Positions 8,731-16,409 of a stretch of DNA of 26,452 nt are shown here, piece after piece (position 1 is the first letter of the stretch; every line of letters begins with the position of its first letter). The notes under the pieces are model-generated. The model had not been told where the DNA came from. It made no database searches and worked only from the letters and a program-made list of their open reading frames with translations. Made by a program: the position numbers and the translations under genes. Source of the DNA: CAVPCY01 sp963702525 (GTDB taxonomy: Bacteria; Actinomycetota; Coriobacteriia; Anaerosomatales; PHET01); the NCBI GenBank assembly GCA_963702525.1, contig CAVPCY010000004.1, forward strand, positions 1 to 26,452, read 5' to 3'.

Positions 8731-9458
8731 TTCTCGTAGCCCTGCCGCGAGATCTCGTCGATGAGGTCGCGGGGGTAGCCCTGACAGGCCAGCCGGCCGT
8801 CGAACAGGACGTGGCCGATGTCTGCGCTCACGTAGTCGAGGATATGGCCCGTGTGCGTGATGATGAGTCCTGCCCGCGGGTGATCGGTCGGTCGCTCGCC
8901 CTTCAGAAGGGCCGAGATCGCGTCTCCCACGAGTTCGACGTTCTCGAGGTCCACGCCGCTCTCGGGTTCGTCGAACATCGCGAGCGCCGGGGCCTGGGCG
9001 ACGACCTGCGCCATCTCCGAGCGCTTCGTCTCGCCGCCCGAGAAGCCCGTGTTGACATCGCGGTCGAGCATGGCATCGACGTTGAGATGCTCGGCGATCC
9101 TCTGCAGTTCCTCAGCGCTGCGAGCACCCGCCGAGACCACCGCGAGCATCTGGCGAAGCCGCACGCCGCGTACCGCCGGAGGATGCTGGTATGCGAGCCC
9201 GATTCCCAGACGCGCTCGCTGATCGATCTCGAGCGGGAGCAGGTCTTGCCCACGGAATCCGATCCGGCCCGCGGTCACCTCGTAGCCGGGGAACCCCACG
9301 ATGGTGTTGAGCAGCGTCGTCTTGCCGCTTCCGTTCGGCCCGAGCAGGACGTGCGTCTCGCCCTCTCGAATCACCAGATCGATGCCCGAGAGTATCTCCC
9401 GCTCACCTACACGGACCCGCAGCCCCTCCACCTCGAGAACGGGCGCCGCACCGGTCAT
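8700..9458 (-). CDS. sufC: SufC-type Fe-S cluster assembly ATPase
   Basis: Cytoplasmic ABC-type ATPase that powers the SufB scaffold, 252 residues. Walker A GPNGSGKTT (residues 40-48), ABC signature FSGGETKRSEM (139-149), Walker B LAMFDEPESGVD (159-170) and the H-loop in IITHTGHIL are all present; the ETKR signature and EPESGVD are typical of SufC rather than of transporter ATPases. The start ATG 9456-9458 has a full AAGGAGG seven to eight bases upstream. Odd feature: the last residues contain C244-x2-C247-x2-C250 (KCVGCVAC), a possible metal or cluster ligand set not expected in standard SufC. The coding sequence for this tail overlaps the start of sufB. Confidence 0.92.
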   Translation of the reverse strand: MTGAAPVLEVEGLRVRVGEREILSGIDLVIREGETHVLLGPNGSGKTTLLNTIVGFPGYEVTAGRIGFRGQDLLPLEIDQRARLGIGLAYQHPPAVRGVRLRQMLAVVSAGARSAEELQRIAEHLNVDAMLDRDVNTGFSGGETKRSEMAQVVAQAPALAMFDEPESGVDLENVELVGDAISALLKGERPTDHPRAGLIITHTGHILDYVSADIGHVLFDGRLACQGYPRDLIDEISRQGYEKCVGCVACRR

Positions 9459-9636
9459 GGCGTGCCTCCTTGGAGCCCAGATTGATGGTACCCAGACTCG
9501 GCACACGCTCGCTCGTCATCAGGTTAGCGGGAATCATCGTGGGGAATCTCCCGAGTACTGAGATGTATCTGGAGGAATGCCGATGTCGGCGGTGACTGAG
9601 GGTAGGGTCGGCGGCACTCACGGCGGGGGGAGTGAC

Positions 9637-10988
9637 ATGATGAGGCTCCGTTGGTTCTTGGCTCTCGCGGTGCTGGTCGTGGGGATGGTGCCGGCGACCG
9701 CACTGACGCTGCCATCGATTCCCGCGAAGACGTTTCAGCCTTCGAGCGGAGTGTGGGTGCCACGCAGGCCTTGCAGCCGAGTGGCGGCCGTCGATGCATG
9801 CCAAGGCGCTGAGCGACCCGCTCTACCAGTACAAGCTTGCCGAGGCGGACAAGGCCACGAACGGTGCTCTCGGCCCGTTCTGCAACTCCTGCCACGGTCC
9901 GATCGCCGTCATGTCGGGCCAGCTCAGGGGTGTGGATCAGTCCAAGTTGACCTCGGCTTCCGCCGAGGGTGTCACGTGCGACTTCTGTCACCGTGTCACC
10001 GGCACGGGCGTGCCGGTGGCCAACGTCTCGCAGACGGTTGCGAATGATCAGGTGAAGCGCGCGCAGATCAAGGACCCGCAATCGCCACACCCGGCTGCCT
10101 ACAGCGAGTTCCACAAGACCGCGGAGTTCTGCGGAGCGTGCCACGACGTGATCCACCCCGCTGTCCCCGGGCTGCTTCTGGAGGCAACCTACACGGAGTG
10201 GAAGGCCAGCCCGTACGCCCAGCAGGGGATCGTGTGCCAGGACTGTCACATGACGCGGGGCCCCGGGCCGACCGTTCCGGGACCGCGTAGGGCGGCGGCT
10301 ATGGGCCCGGAGCGTCTCGGCATACACTCGATGACCTTCGTGGGCGGCAACGTGGGGCTCGGCGACTCCGCCTTGGCCGAGGAGCGGCTCAAGGCCGCCG
10401 CAGCCGTCACGGTGTCGGTCCCTGAGGGTGCCAAGAGCGGCGAGAGCGTGGTGGTGACCGCCACGGTGGCCAACATCGGGGCGGGGCACTACCTCCCGAC
10501 CGGTCTGACCGAGGTCCGCGAGATGTGGCTCGAGGTGACCACTCAGGGCGCGGACGGCGAGAAGCAGGTCGTCGGAGAGCGGCGTTTCGGAACCGTCCTG
10601 AAAGACGCGAAGGGCAAGCACCCCGTCGAGCTGTGGGAGGCCGCCGCCATCCACTCGGACGACAGGATCCCGCCGCTCGAGAGCGTGACCCAGACGACGA
10701 CCATCACGGTGGGAGAGGCGCCGGTGACGGTCGCCGCGACTCTCTACTATCGCTCCGCGCCAGAGGAGATGGCGGCAAAAGCCGGCGTCGAGCTGCCGAC
10801 CACTGAGATGGCGGCCGCGAGCGCGTCTCTCAGGCCTGTCGACTGGGACGGGAAGTCGGGCGCAAGCTCGCAGGAGGAGCCCGCATCGGGGAGCGTGCTG
10901 CCGATCGGTTGTCGTCGCGGTGATCGCCATCGGAGCCGTCGTGGGCGTCGTGCTGTGGATGCGCAGGCGTAAGGCCAGTCCCAGCTGA
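9637..10988 (+). CDS. Membrane-anchored multihaem cytochrome c with C-terminal beta domain, frameshifted
   Basis: An exported electron-transfer protein. MMRLRWFLALAVLVVGMVPATA is a signal peptide. Four intact CxxCH haem motifs follow: CNSCH, CDFCH, CGACH and CQDCH. A fifth was probably at 9752-9763, where the sequence reads Cys-Gly-Cys-His at a frame change; AEWRPSMHAKAL after it is typical of cytochrome c554-like proteins. Then comes a beta-sandwich with GAGHYLPTGLTEVREMWLEV. A second +1 shift near 10910 brings in a terminal membrane helix (VVVAVIAIGAVVGVVLW plus basic residues) ending at 10986-10988. ATG 9583, with GGAGGA in front, is an alternative start that would lengthen the n-region by 18 residues. 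Likely sits outside the membrane, passing electrons to or from the quinone pool or a partner; the acceptor is unknown. Confidence 0.85.
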
Positions 10989-11009
10989 GTCCACCCCGCA
11001 GCGTCTCAC

Positions 11010-11030
11010 GGCGTACACCGAGAGGCGTAC
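11010..11030 (+). promoter_or_regulatory. Direct-repeat operator candidate upstream of the sensor kinase
   Basis: GGCGTAC at 11010-11016 and again at 11024-11030, period 14. The same GGCGTAC-N7-GGCGTAC arrangement occurs upstream of macA at 13008-13028. In both places 43 bases separate the second repeat from a TAnnnT -10-like hexamer. Likely binding site of the response regulator encoded between them. Confidence 0.65.
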
Positions 11031-11073
11031 GGCTACACGCCTGTCGGCCCATGCGCCTGTGCGCGGCGAGGGC

Positions 11074-11079
11074 TACTAT
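11074..11079 (+). promoter_or_regulatory. Candidate -10 element, leaderless start of the sensor kinase
   Basis: TACTAT, with the expected +1 exactly at the A of ATG 11086, and no Shine-Dalgarno sequence. The -35 position (11051-11056, ATGCGC) does not resemble TTGACA, as would fit an activator-dependent promoter. Confidence 0.45.
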
Positions 11080-11085
11080 CGCGTT

Positions 11086-12309
11086 ATGGATAGGACTACC
11101 CCCAAGCCACGGCTGCGCGAGGCGCTGATCGACTACGGCATCCCGTTGCTGCTCCTCGTGCCGGTGTTGCTCATCCTATGGGTCTCTCCGAAACTGATGG
11201 CCAGCGGCGAGGTGCGCATACCGCTTGGCCCCCGGGGCTCGGCGGGTGTCTACGCCACGGGCATGACCTACTTCTTCGTGACGGCGGTCTTCTTGCCGCT
11301 CGTGGTTCGCCGCAAGTACCCGTTGCCGGTCCTGGCTGCCACGACGGTTCTCTCGGGGCTCTTCGCCTTCCTCCCCAATCCACCCGCGCCAACACAGCTC
11401 GCGCCGCTGCTCGCGCTGTACACGGTCGGGACGCTTCGCGACAGGCGTACGGTTTGGACCTGCTACGCACTGGTCACCGCGTTCACGATGGGCATGGTGG
11501 TGCGCCCGTTCACGGGCATCTCGTGGATCGCGGACGCCGTCAGCATCGCCACGTCGTTCGGGGTCGCGGCCGCGCTCGGCGATGCGACGCGCTCGCGACG
11601 CGCCTACATCGCTGCGGTCGAGCAGCGCGCCATCGATGCCGAGCGCACCCGCGAGGACGAGGCGCGTCGCCGGGTCGAGGAGGAGCGCCTTCGCATCGCC
11701 CGGGAGCTGCACGATGTGACCGCCCACTCGCTCTCGATCATCGCCCTGCAGGCCGGAGCTGCCGAGAAGGCGGTGCGCCGCGATCCGGACTCGGCTATCT
11801 CCGCGCTCCACACCATCCGCGTCACGAGTAAGGACTCGCTCGAAGAGCTGCGCGCGATGCTCGGCGTGCTCCGTAGCGCCGATGAGGACGCGCCGCTCTC
11901 GCCGGCCGGCCGCTTGGAGCGGCTGCCCGAGCTCGTGGCCGGGGTCGAGCAGGCTGGCGTCCACGTAACCCTCGAAGTCGCCGATGATCTCGGTGATGTT
12001 CCGGCCTATGCGGACGTCTCGGCGTATCGGATCGTCCAGGAGGCGATCACGAACGTGGTTCGCCACGCGCACGCTTCAAGCGCTCGCGTGGTCGTGCGGC
12101 GAGAGGGCGAGGAGCTCGTGCTCGAGATAGCCGATGACGGCCGCGGCACGACCGCCGAAGCGGCGGCGGAAGGCCATGGCATCGCCGGCATGCGCGAACG
12201 CGTGGCGGCGCTCGGCGGAACCTTCGAGGCGGGTCCGGTAGTAGGAGGCGGGTTCCGAGTGGCTGCTCGGCTCCCGCTCGCGAGAGGAGCACAGCGCCGT
12301 GACGGCTGA
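11086..12309 (+). CDS. NarL/DesK-family sensor histidine kinase
   Basis: A 407-residue membrane sensor kinase. About six hydrophobic helices fill residues 14-170 with only short loops, so the sensing site is probably in or at the membrane. A charged coiled-coil (residues 180-205) leads to the HisKA_3 dimerisation box, with phospho-acceptor His209 in RIARELHDVTAHSL. The ATPase domain has EAITNVVRHAHASSA (N box), DDGRG and GHGIAGMRERVAALGG. Start ATG 11086 gives a leaderless gene; an in-frame start at 11059 is less likely because it lies ahead of the -10-like TACTAT. It overlaps the response regulator by 11 bases. The stimulus is unknown; an adjacent MacAB-type exporter points to envelope stress or a toxic peptide or lipid. 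Confidence 0.9.
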   Translation: MDRTTPKPRLREALIDYGIPLLLLVPVLLILWVSPKLMASGEVRIPLGPRGSAGVYATGMTYFFVTAVFLPLVVRRKYPLPVLAATTVLSGLFAFLPNPPAPTQLAPLLALYTVGTLRDRRTVWTCYALVTAFTMGMVVRPFTGISWIADAVSIATSFGVAAALGDATRSRRAYIAAVEQRAIDAERTREDEARRRVEEERLRIARELHDVTAHSLSIIALQAGAAEKAVRRDPDSAISALHTIRVTSKDSLEELRAMLGVLRSADEDAPLSPAGRLERLPELVAGVEQAGVHVTLEVADDLGDVPAYADVSAYRIVQEAITNVVRHAHASSARVVVRREGEELVLEIADDGRGTTAEAAAEGHGIAGMRERVAALGGTFEAGPVVGGGFRVAARLPLARGAQRRDG

Positions 12310-12988
12310 GACCACGACCCAGATTCGCCTGCTGATCGCCGACGACCAGGCGCTAGTTCGAAGCGGGCTGCGCATGCTCGTGGACTCCGCCGACGACATC
12401 GCGATCGTGGGCGAGGCGGCCAACGGTGCGGCGGCGGTGGAAATGACACATGAGCTGTTGCCTGACGTCGTTCTGATGGACATTCGCATGCCCGAGATGG
12501 ACGGCGTGGAAGCGACGCGACGAATCTGCGCGGATCCTTCTACAACTGACGTTCGCGTGATGGTGCTTACGACCTTCGACCTCGACGAGTACGTCTTCAG
12601 CGCCCTGCGCGCGGGCGCGAGCGGGTTCGTTCTCAAAGACACCGACCCGGACGACCTGCTCGATGCGATTCGCACCGTCGCAGCCGGCGAAACGCTGCTC
12701 GCGCCCGCCGTCACGGCACGGCTCGTGGCCGAGTTCGTGCGCCAGCCGTCGCCCGATCGTGCCGTATCGACGGACCTCACCGATCTCACCGAACGCGAAC
12801 GCGAGATCCTTGCCGCCGTGGGTCGAGGGCTCTCGAACACCGAGATCGGCGCCGAGATGTTCATCAGCCCGGCGACGGTGAAGACGCATGTGGGCCGCGT
12901 TCTCCAGAAGCTTGGCGCTCGCGACCGCGCGCAGCTCGTCGTCATCGCCTACGAGACCGGGCTCGTCACTCCTCGCGCTTCAGCGTAG
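12299..12988 (+). CDS. NarL/LuxR-family response regulator
   Basis: A 229-residue two-domain regulator. The receiver domain has the acidic pair in IADDQ, the phospho-acceptor Asp61 in VVLMDIRMPEMDG, the conserved Thr/Ser region VMVLTTF and Lys in FVLKD. The C-terminal GerE/LuxR helix-turn-helix is LTEREREILAAVGRGLSNTEIGAEM followed by ISPATVKTHVGRVLQKLGA. GTG 12299 lies inside the kinase gene, so the pair is translationally coupled. Candidate binding sites are the GGCGTAC direct repeats in front of its own operon and in front of macA immediately downstream. Members of this family usually bind as dimers to short repeats, in keeping with that. Confidence 0.93.
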   Translation: MTAETTTQIRLLIADDQALVRSGLRMLVDSADDIAIVGEAANGAAAVEMTHELLPDVVLMDIRMPEMDGVEATRRICADPSTTDVRVMVLTTFDLDEYVFSALRAGASGFVLKDTDPDDLLDAIRTVAAGETLLAPAVTARLVAEFVRQPSPDRAVSTDLTDLTEREREILAAVGRGLSNTEIGAEMFISPATVKTHVGRVLQKLGARDRAQLVVIAYETGLVTPRASA

Positions 12989-13007
12989 CCGTACGGCCAC
13001 GCCTTCT

Positions 13008-13028
13008 GGCGTACCCCATTTGGCGTAC
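13008..13028 (+). promoter_or_regulatory. Direct-repeat operator candidate upstream of macA
   Basis: GGCGTAC at 13008-13014 and 13022-13028 (period 14), matching the site at 11010-11030. A further related element, CGTACGGCCAC at 12990-13000, matches CGTACGGCTAC at 11026-11036 in 10 of 11 bases. The -10-like TAACGT lies at 13072-13077, 43 bases after the second repeat, the same distance as in the kinase promoter. Confidence 0.65.
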
Positions 13029-13071
13029 AGGGACGCGCCTTCGGGCAGACGCGCACTCCCTCGTCCGTGGG

Positions 13072-13077
13072 TAACGT
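13072..13077 (+). promoter_or_regulatory. Candidate -10 element of the macAB operon
   Basis: TAACGT fits TAnnnT; the expected +1 is 13084, placing the centre of the GGCGTAC repeats at about -66, as for the kinase gene. The -35 position (13049-13054, ACGCGC) is not canonical and resembles the ATGCGC at the same place in the kinase promoter. Confidence 0.4.
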
Positions 13078-13112
13078 GGTCCTCGGTAGAGAACGTCAAC
13101 CGAGGAGGAACC

Positions 13113-13151
13113 ATGCTTTCTGTCTCCGCTGCCGCCGGGATGCCCCGATGA
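13113..13151 (+). CDS. Candidate 12-codon leader peptide coupled to macA
   Basis: ATG 13113 has the best Shine-Dalgarno sequence nearby (GAGGAGG, about five bases upstream) and opens a 12-codon frame, MLSVSAAAGMPR, that stops at TGA 13149-13151. That stop overlaps the start ATG of the macA-like gene as ATGA. The arrangement suggests that ribosomes load at the leader and re-initiate on macA. Alternatively it marks a base error that hides the true N-terminus of macA. The peptide resembles no family I know. Confidence 0.4.
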   Translation: MLSVSAAAGMPR

Positions 13152-14505
13152 GCGCCGCAGCCGCTCCGCGTACCGCCAAGAAGAAGCGCACGCGCTGGGC
13201 GATCATCGCGATCGTCGTCGCAGTGGTGGTCGTGGTGGCGGTCGCGGCCCCGATGGTGTTGGGTGGCCCCAAGAAGTCGACTGCCTCCGTCCCGACGACG
13301 GCAGCCGCGGTCGGGACCCTTTCTGTCACAACCTCGGCTGACGGGCAGACCGAGGCCGACGACGCGTACGACGTCTACCCTGAAGTGTCGGGGACCGTGG
13401 AGACAGTCGACGTGAAGGTGGGCGACAAGGTCGAGACGGGCGACGAACTGTTCACCGTCGACGACGCGTCGCTCCAATCGGCGGTGCGCCAGGCGAAAGC
13501 TCAACTCTCGCAGGCCGATCAGCAGGTTGCTGCAGCCAACACCAGGTGGCTGCGGCCAATCAGCAGGTCAGTGCGGCCAAGCTCCAGAAGCTGCAGGCCG
13601 AGAACAACCTCGACCGGCTTGAGAGCCAGACCGGTACCAGGACGGCCACCTCGAGCCAGATTGACGAAGCCGAGCAGAGCGTCAACGTTGCGAAGGCCGG
13701 TGTCACGACCGCGAAGTCCTCCCAGAAGGCTGCGAAAGCGTCGCTTTCGAGCGCCCGGGTGGCGCGCAACAACGCCCAGACCAACTACAACGAAGCCAAG
13801 GCAGACCTCGCCAAGGCTGTCGTGACCGCTCCGGCTGGCGGCGTGGTGACCGCGGTCAACGTAGTTGAGGGCGGCAGCGTCTCGACGGGCAGCGGCGCGA
13901 GTAGCGTCTCAAGCGGCTCGGGCTCCTCGGCGAGCATGGCCGGCGCAAGCGCATCGGCCGCATCGGCGGGGTCTTCGGCGCCCGTTGTCATCTCGGACAA
14001 CTCGTTGCTCATCGCCACCGTCGCCGTCAACGAGGTCGATATCGCCGACGTGAAGAAGGGTCAGGAGGCGACCGTGACCTTCGACGCCGCGACCGGTCTC
14101 GCGATTCCCGCGACGGTGCGGTGGGTGTCGCCGAACTCGGTGACGAGCGGCAACGTGCGGACCTACGACGTGGAGCTCGATCTCGCCGAGCAGAACGAAC
14201 AGCTGCGACCCGGCATGACCGCCTCGGCGGAGATCGCCACGCTCATGGTCGAGGATGCGCTGCTGATTCCCAAGACCGCGGTGCGCGTCGACGGAACCAC
14301 CAAGTTCGTGACGGTCGTGAAGCCGGACGGCTCACAGGAGAAGCGCACCGTCACCACCGGGCGCTCGGATGACGTGAACATCCAGGTGCTCACGGGCCTG
14401 AAGGCGGGGGAGAAGGTCACCACGAACTTCACTGCGCCGGAGGAGAAGAGCGGCGGCGGAATAATGCCGGCAGCCCCTCCCCCAGGCATGGGAGGCAACC
14501 GATGA
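13148..14505 (+). CDS. macA: MacA-like periplasmic adaptor / HlyD-family efflux subunit, frameshifted
   Basis: Membrane-fusion subunit of a MacAB-type ABC exporter, about 452 residues. A Lys/Arg-rich N-terminus and one membrane span (residues about 16-36, IIAIVVAVVVVVAVAA) anchor it. A barrel-sandwich/biotinyl-lipoyl half-motif (VSGTVETVDVKVGDKVETGDELFTVDD) is followed by a Gln/Ala-rich coiled coil, the second lipoyl half (VTAPAGGVVTAVNVVEGG), a Ser/Gly/Ala-rich insert, and beta-barrel domains (PGMTASAEI, LLIPKTAVRV, GLKAGEKVTT). The C-terminus is Pro/Gly-rich. One shift of -1 (a missing base) near 13540-13550 breaks the coiled-coil segment QVAAAN. It overlaps the ATPase gene by ATGA at 14502. 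A MacA homologue without a TolC partner gene fits a Gram-positive envelope. Confidence 0.88.
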
Positions 14506-15194
14506 CCGCTATCGTCGAAGCGCGCGATCTCGTGAAGACCTACTACAACGGCGAGACCGAGACCCACGCGCTGGCCGGCGTCTCGTTGGCGGTCGAGCGC
14601 GGCGAGTTCGTCGCGATCATGGGGCCGTCGGGCTCCGGCAAGTCGACGCTGATGAACCTGATGGGATTGCTTGACACGCCCACGAGCGGCCAGTACCTCA
14701 TCGACGGCATCGACGTCTCGACGCTCGACGACGACGAGCTTGCCGAGGCACGCAGCCGGTCCATCGGCTTCGTGTTCCAGTCGTTCAACCTTCTGTCGCG
14801 GGCGACGGTGCGCCGCAACGTGGGGCTGCCGCTGATCTACTCGGAGCTGGCTGTCTCGGAGCGCGAGTCTCGGGTTGTAGCGAGCCTGCAAGCGGCCGAC
14901 CTCGACGAGGTGCTTTGGGACAAGCGCTCCAACCAGCTCTCAGGCGGGCAGATGCAGCGCGTCGCCATCGCACGCGCACTCGTCAACGACCCCACGCTCA
15001 TCCTCGCCGACGAGCCCACCGGCAATCTCGACTCCAAGACCGGCGACTTCATCCTCGCCACCTTCGAGCGGCTGCGCGATGAGGGCCACACCATCGTGCT
15101 GATCACGCACGAGGCTGACGTGGCTGCGCACGCGGACCGTACGCTTCACATCCGAGACGGCCTATGCTGCGACGCCGCGGAGGTGGCGGCATGA
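14502..15194 (+). CDS. MacB-type ABC exporter ATPase subunit
   Basis: A 230-residue nucleotide-binding subunit of the MacB/LolD type. Walker A GPSGSGKST (about residues 42-50), Q-loop FVFQSFNLL, ABC signature LSGGQMQRVAIARAL, Walker B LILADEPTGNLDS and the H-loop ITHEADVA are all present. In E. coli MacB the ATPase and permease are one chain; here they are separate genes, as usual in Gram-positive bacteria. It overlaps both neighbours by four bases (ATGA at 14502 and 15191). The last residues are Ala/Cys-containing and run into the permease start. Role: ATP hydrolysis coupled to a mechanotransmission-type export of a peptide, lipid or drug; the substrate is not visible. Confidence 0.95.
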   Translation: MTAIVEARDLVKTYYNGETETHALAGVSLAVERGEFVAIMGPSGSGKSTLMNLMGLLDTPTSGQYLIDGIDVSTLDDDELAEARSRSIGFVFQSFNLLSRATVRRNVGLPLIYSELAVSERESRVVASLQAADLDEVLWDKRSNQLSGGQMQRVAIARALVNDPTLILADEPTGNLDSKTGDFILATFERLRDEGHTIVLITHEADVAAHADRTLHIRDGLCCDAAEVAA

Positions 15195-16382
15195 GGGCGC
15201 GCGACCTGACCGGCGAGACGATGTTGTCGTTGACGGCCAACACCGCCCGCTCGTTGCTGACCATCCTCGGCATCGTCATCGGTATCGTTTCGGTGATCGT
15301 GATGATCTCGATCGGCGACGCCACCAAGGCTTCGATCACAGGTGAGCTCTCCGCGGTAGGCTCGAACCTCCTGATGGTCACGCCACGTTCCGACGCGCCC
15401 GGGGCAAGGGACCTCACGCTAGCGGACGCGGAGGCCATAGCGCCGGTTCCCGGAGTGGCCGCGGTGGCTCACCAATCGACCGGGCAGTACTCCGTGACTG
15501 CTGACTCGAACAGCGTCGACGTGGGTGTCACCGGTGCTACCGAGGCGTATCCCGCCGTGAAGAGCATGGAGACATCGTTTGGGCGGGTGGTTCACTGCCG
15601 AAGAAGTGGCCCGTAGCTCGAAGGTGGCGGTACTGGGCTCTGAGACCGCCGAGGATCTGTTCGGTGCCGGGTCGAACCCGGTGGGGCAACGAGTTCGCAT
15701 CGGTGGGACGCAGTTCACGGTGGCAGGGGTCGCCAAGTCGAAGGGCTCCTCGGGAATGCAGAACACCGACGAGGCCGTGTACGTCACGCTTGGCGCTGCG
15801 AGCCGGTACCTCAGTGGGACCGATGCGCTGAGCATGATCAATGTCCAGGCCGCCAGTCAGGAGCAGATGGACGCCGCGCAGAACAGCATCGAGAACCTGA
15901 TGATGTCTCGGCACGATATCAACGACACCGCCGACGCGGACTTCGAGGTCGGCTCGATGGCCGAGCTGGCGGCGTCGGTCGATACCATCACGTCGTTGTT
16001 GACGGTGGTGCTGGGGTCGATCGCCGGCATCTCTCTTCTCGTGGGCGGCATCGGGATCATGAACATGATGCTGACCAACGTCACCGAGCGGATCCGGGAG
16101 ATCGGCCTGCGCAAGGCGATCGGCGCGACGCGCACCGACATCACCTCGCAGTTCTTGGCCGAGGCGGTCGCCCTTACGATGGTGGGCGGCGTGATCGGCA
16201 TCGCGCTGGGATGGGCGATCGCGGCGATGGTCTCGGCGGTGTCCACGTTCGAGATGAGCCTGAGTGTGGGATCGGTGGCTCTGGCGTTCGGCGTCTCGAC
16301 GGCGATCGGGCTGGTGTTCGGCTACTACCCCGCGAGGCGTGCGGCGAAGCTGGACCCGATCGAAGCGCTGCGGTACCAGTAG
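15191..16382 (+). CDS. MacB-type ABC exporter permease (FtsX-like), frameshifted
   Basis: Permease subunit of about 396 residues. Its layout is that of MacB: an N-terminal helix (SLLTILGIVIGIVSVIVMISIG), a large MacB_PCD extracellular domain (DAEAIAPVPGVAAVAHQ, ITVAGVAKSKGSSGMQ), then three C-terminal helices with the FtsX motif GGIGIMNMMLTNVTERIREIGLRKAIGATRTDI. A +1 shift near 15585 (an extra G in GGGCGGGTGGTTC) splits the external domain; removal gives SFGRWFTAEEVARSS, as expected for the family. The start overlaps the ATPase stop. It ends 27 bases from the convergent carboxypeptidase gene. Confidence 0.9.
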
Positions 16383-16409
16383 GAGGCCGGGTGTTCGAGG
16401 AGGAGTCGG

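Noticed and set aside
9524..10930. A 468-codon minus-strand frame opposite the cytochrome c gene
   Set aside because: Composition is Arg/Pro/His-rich, as expected for the complement of GC-rich coding DNA; the plus strand has signal peptide and four CxxCH motifs.
11176..12072. A 298-codon minus-strand frame opposite the sensor kinase
   Set aside because: Arg/Ala-rich shadow; the plus strand encodes all kinase motifs.
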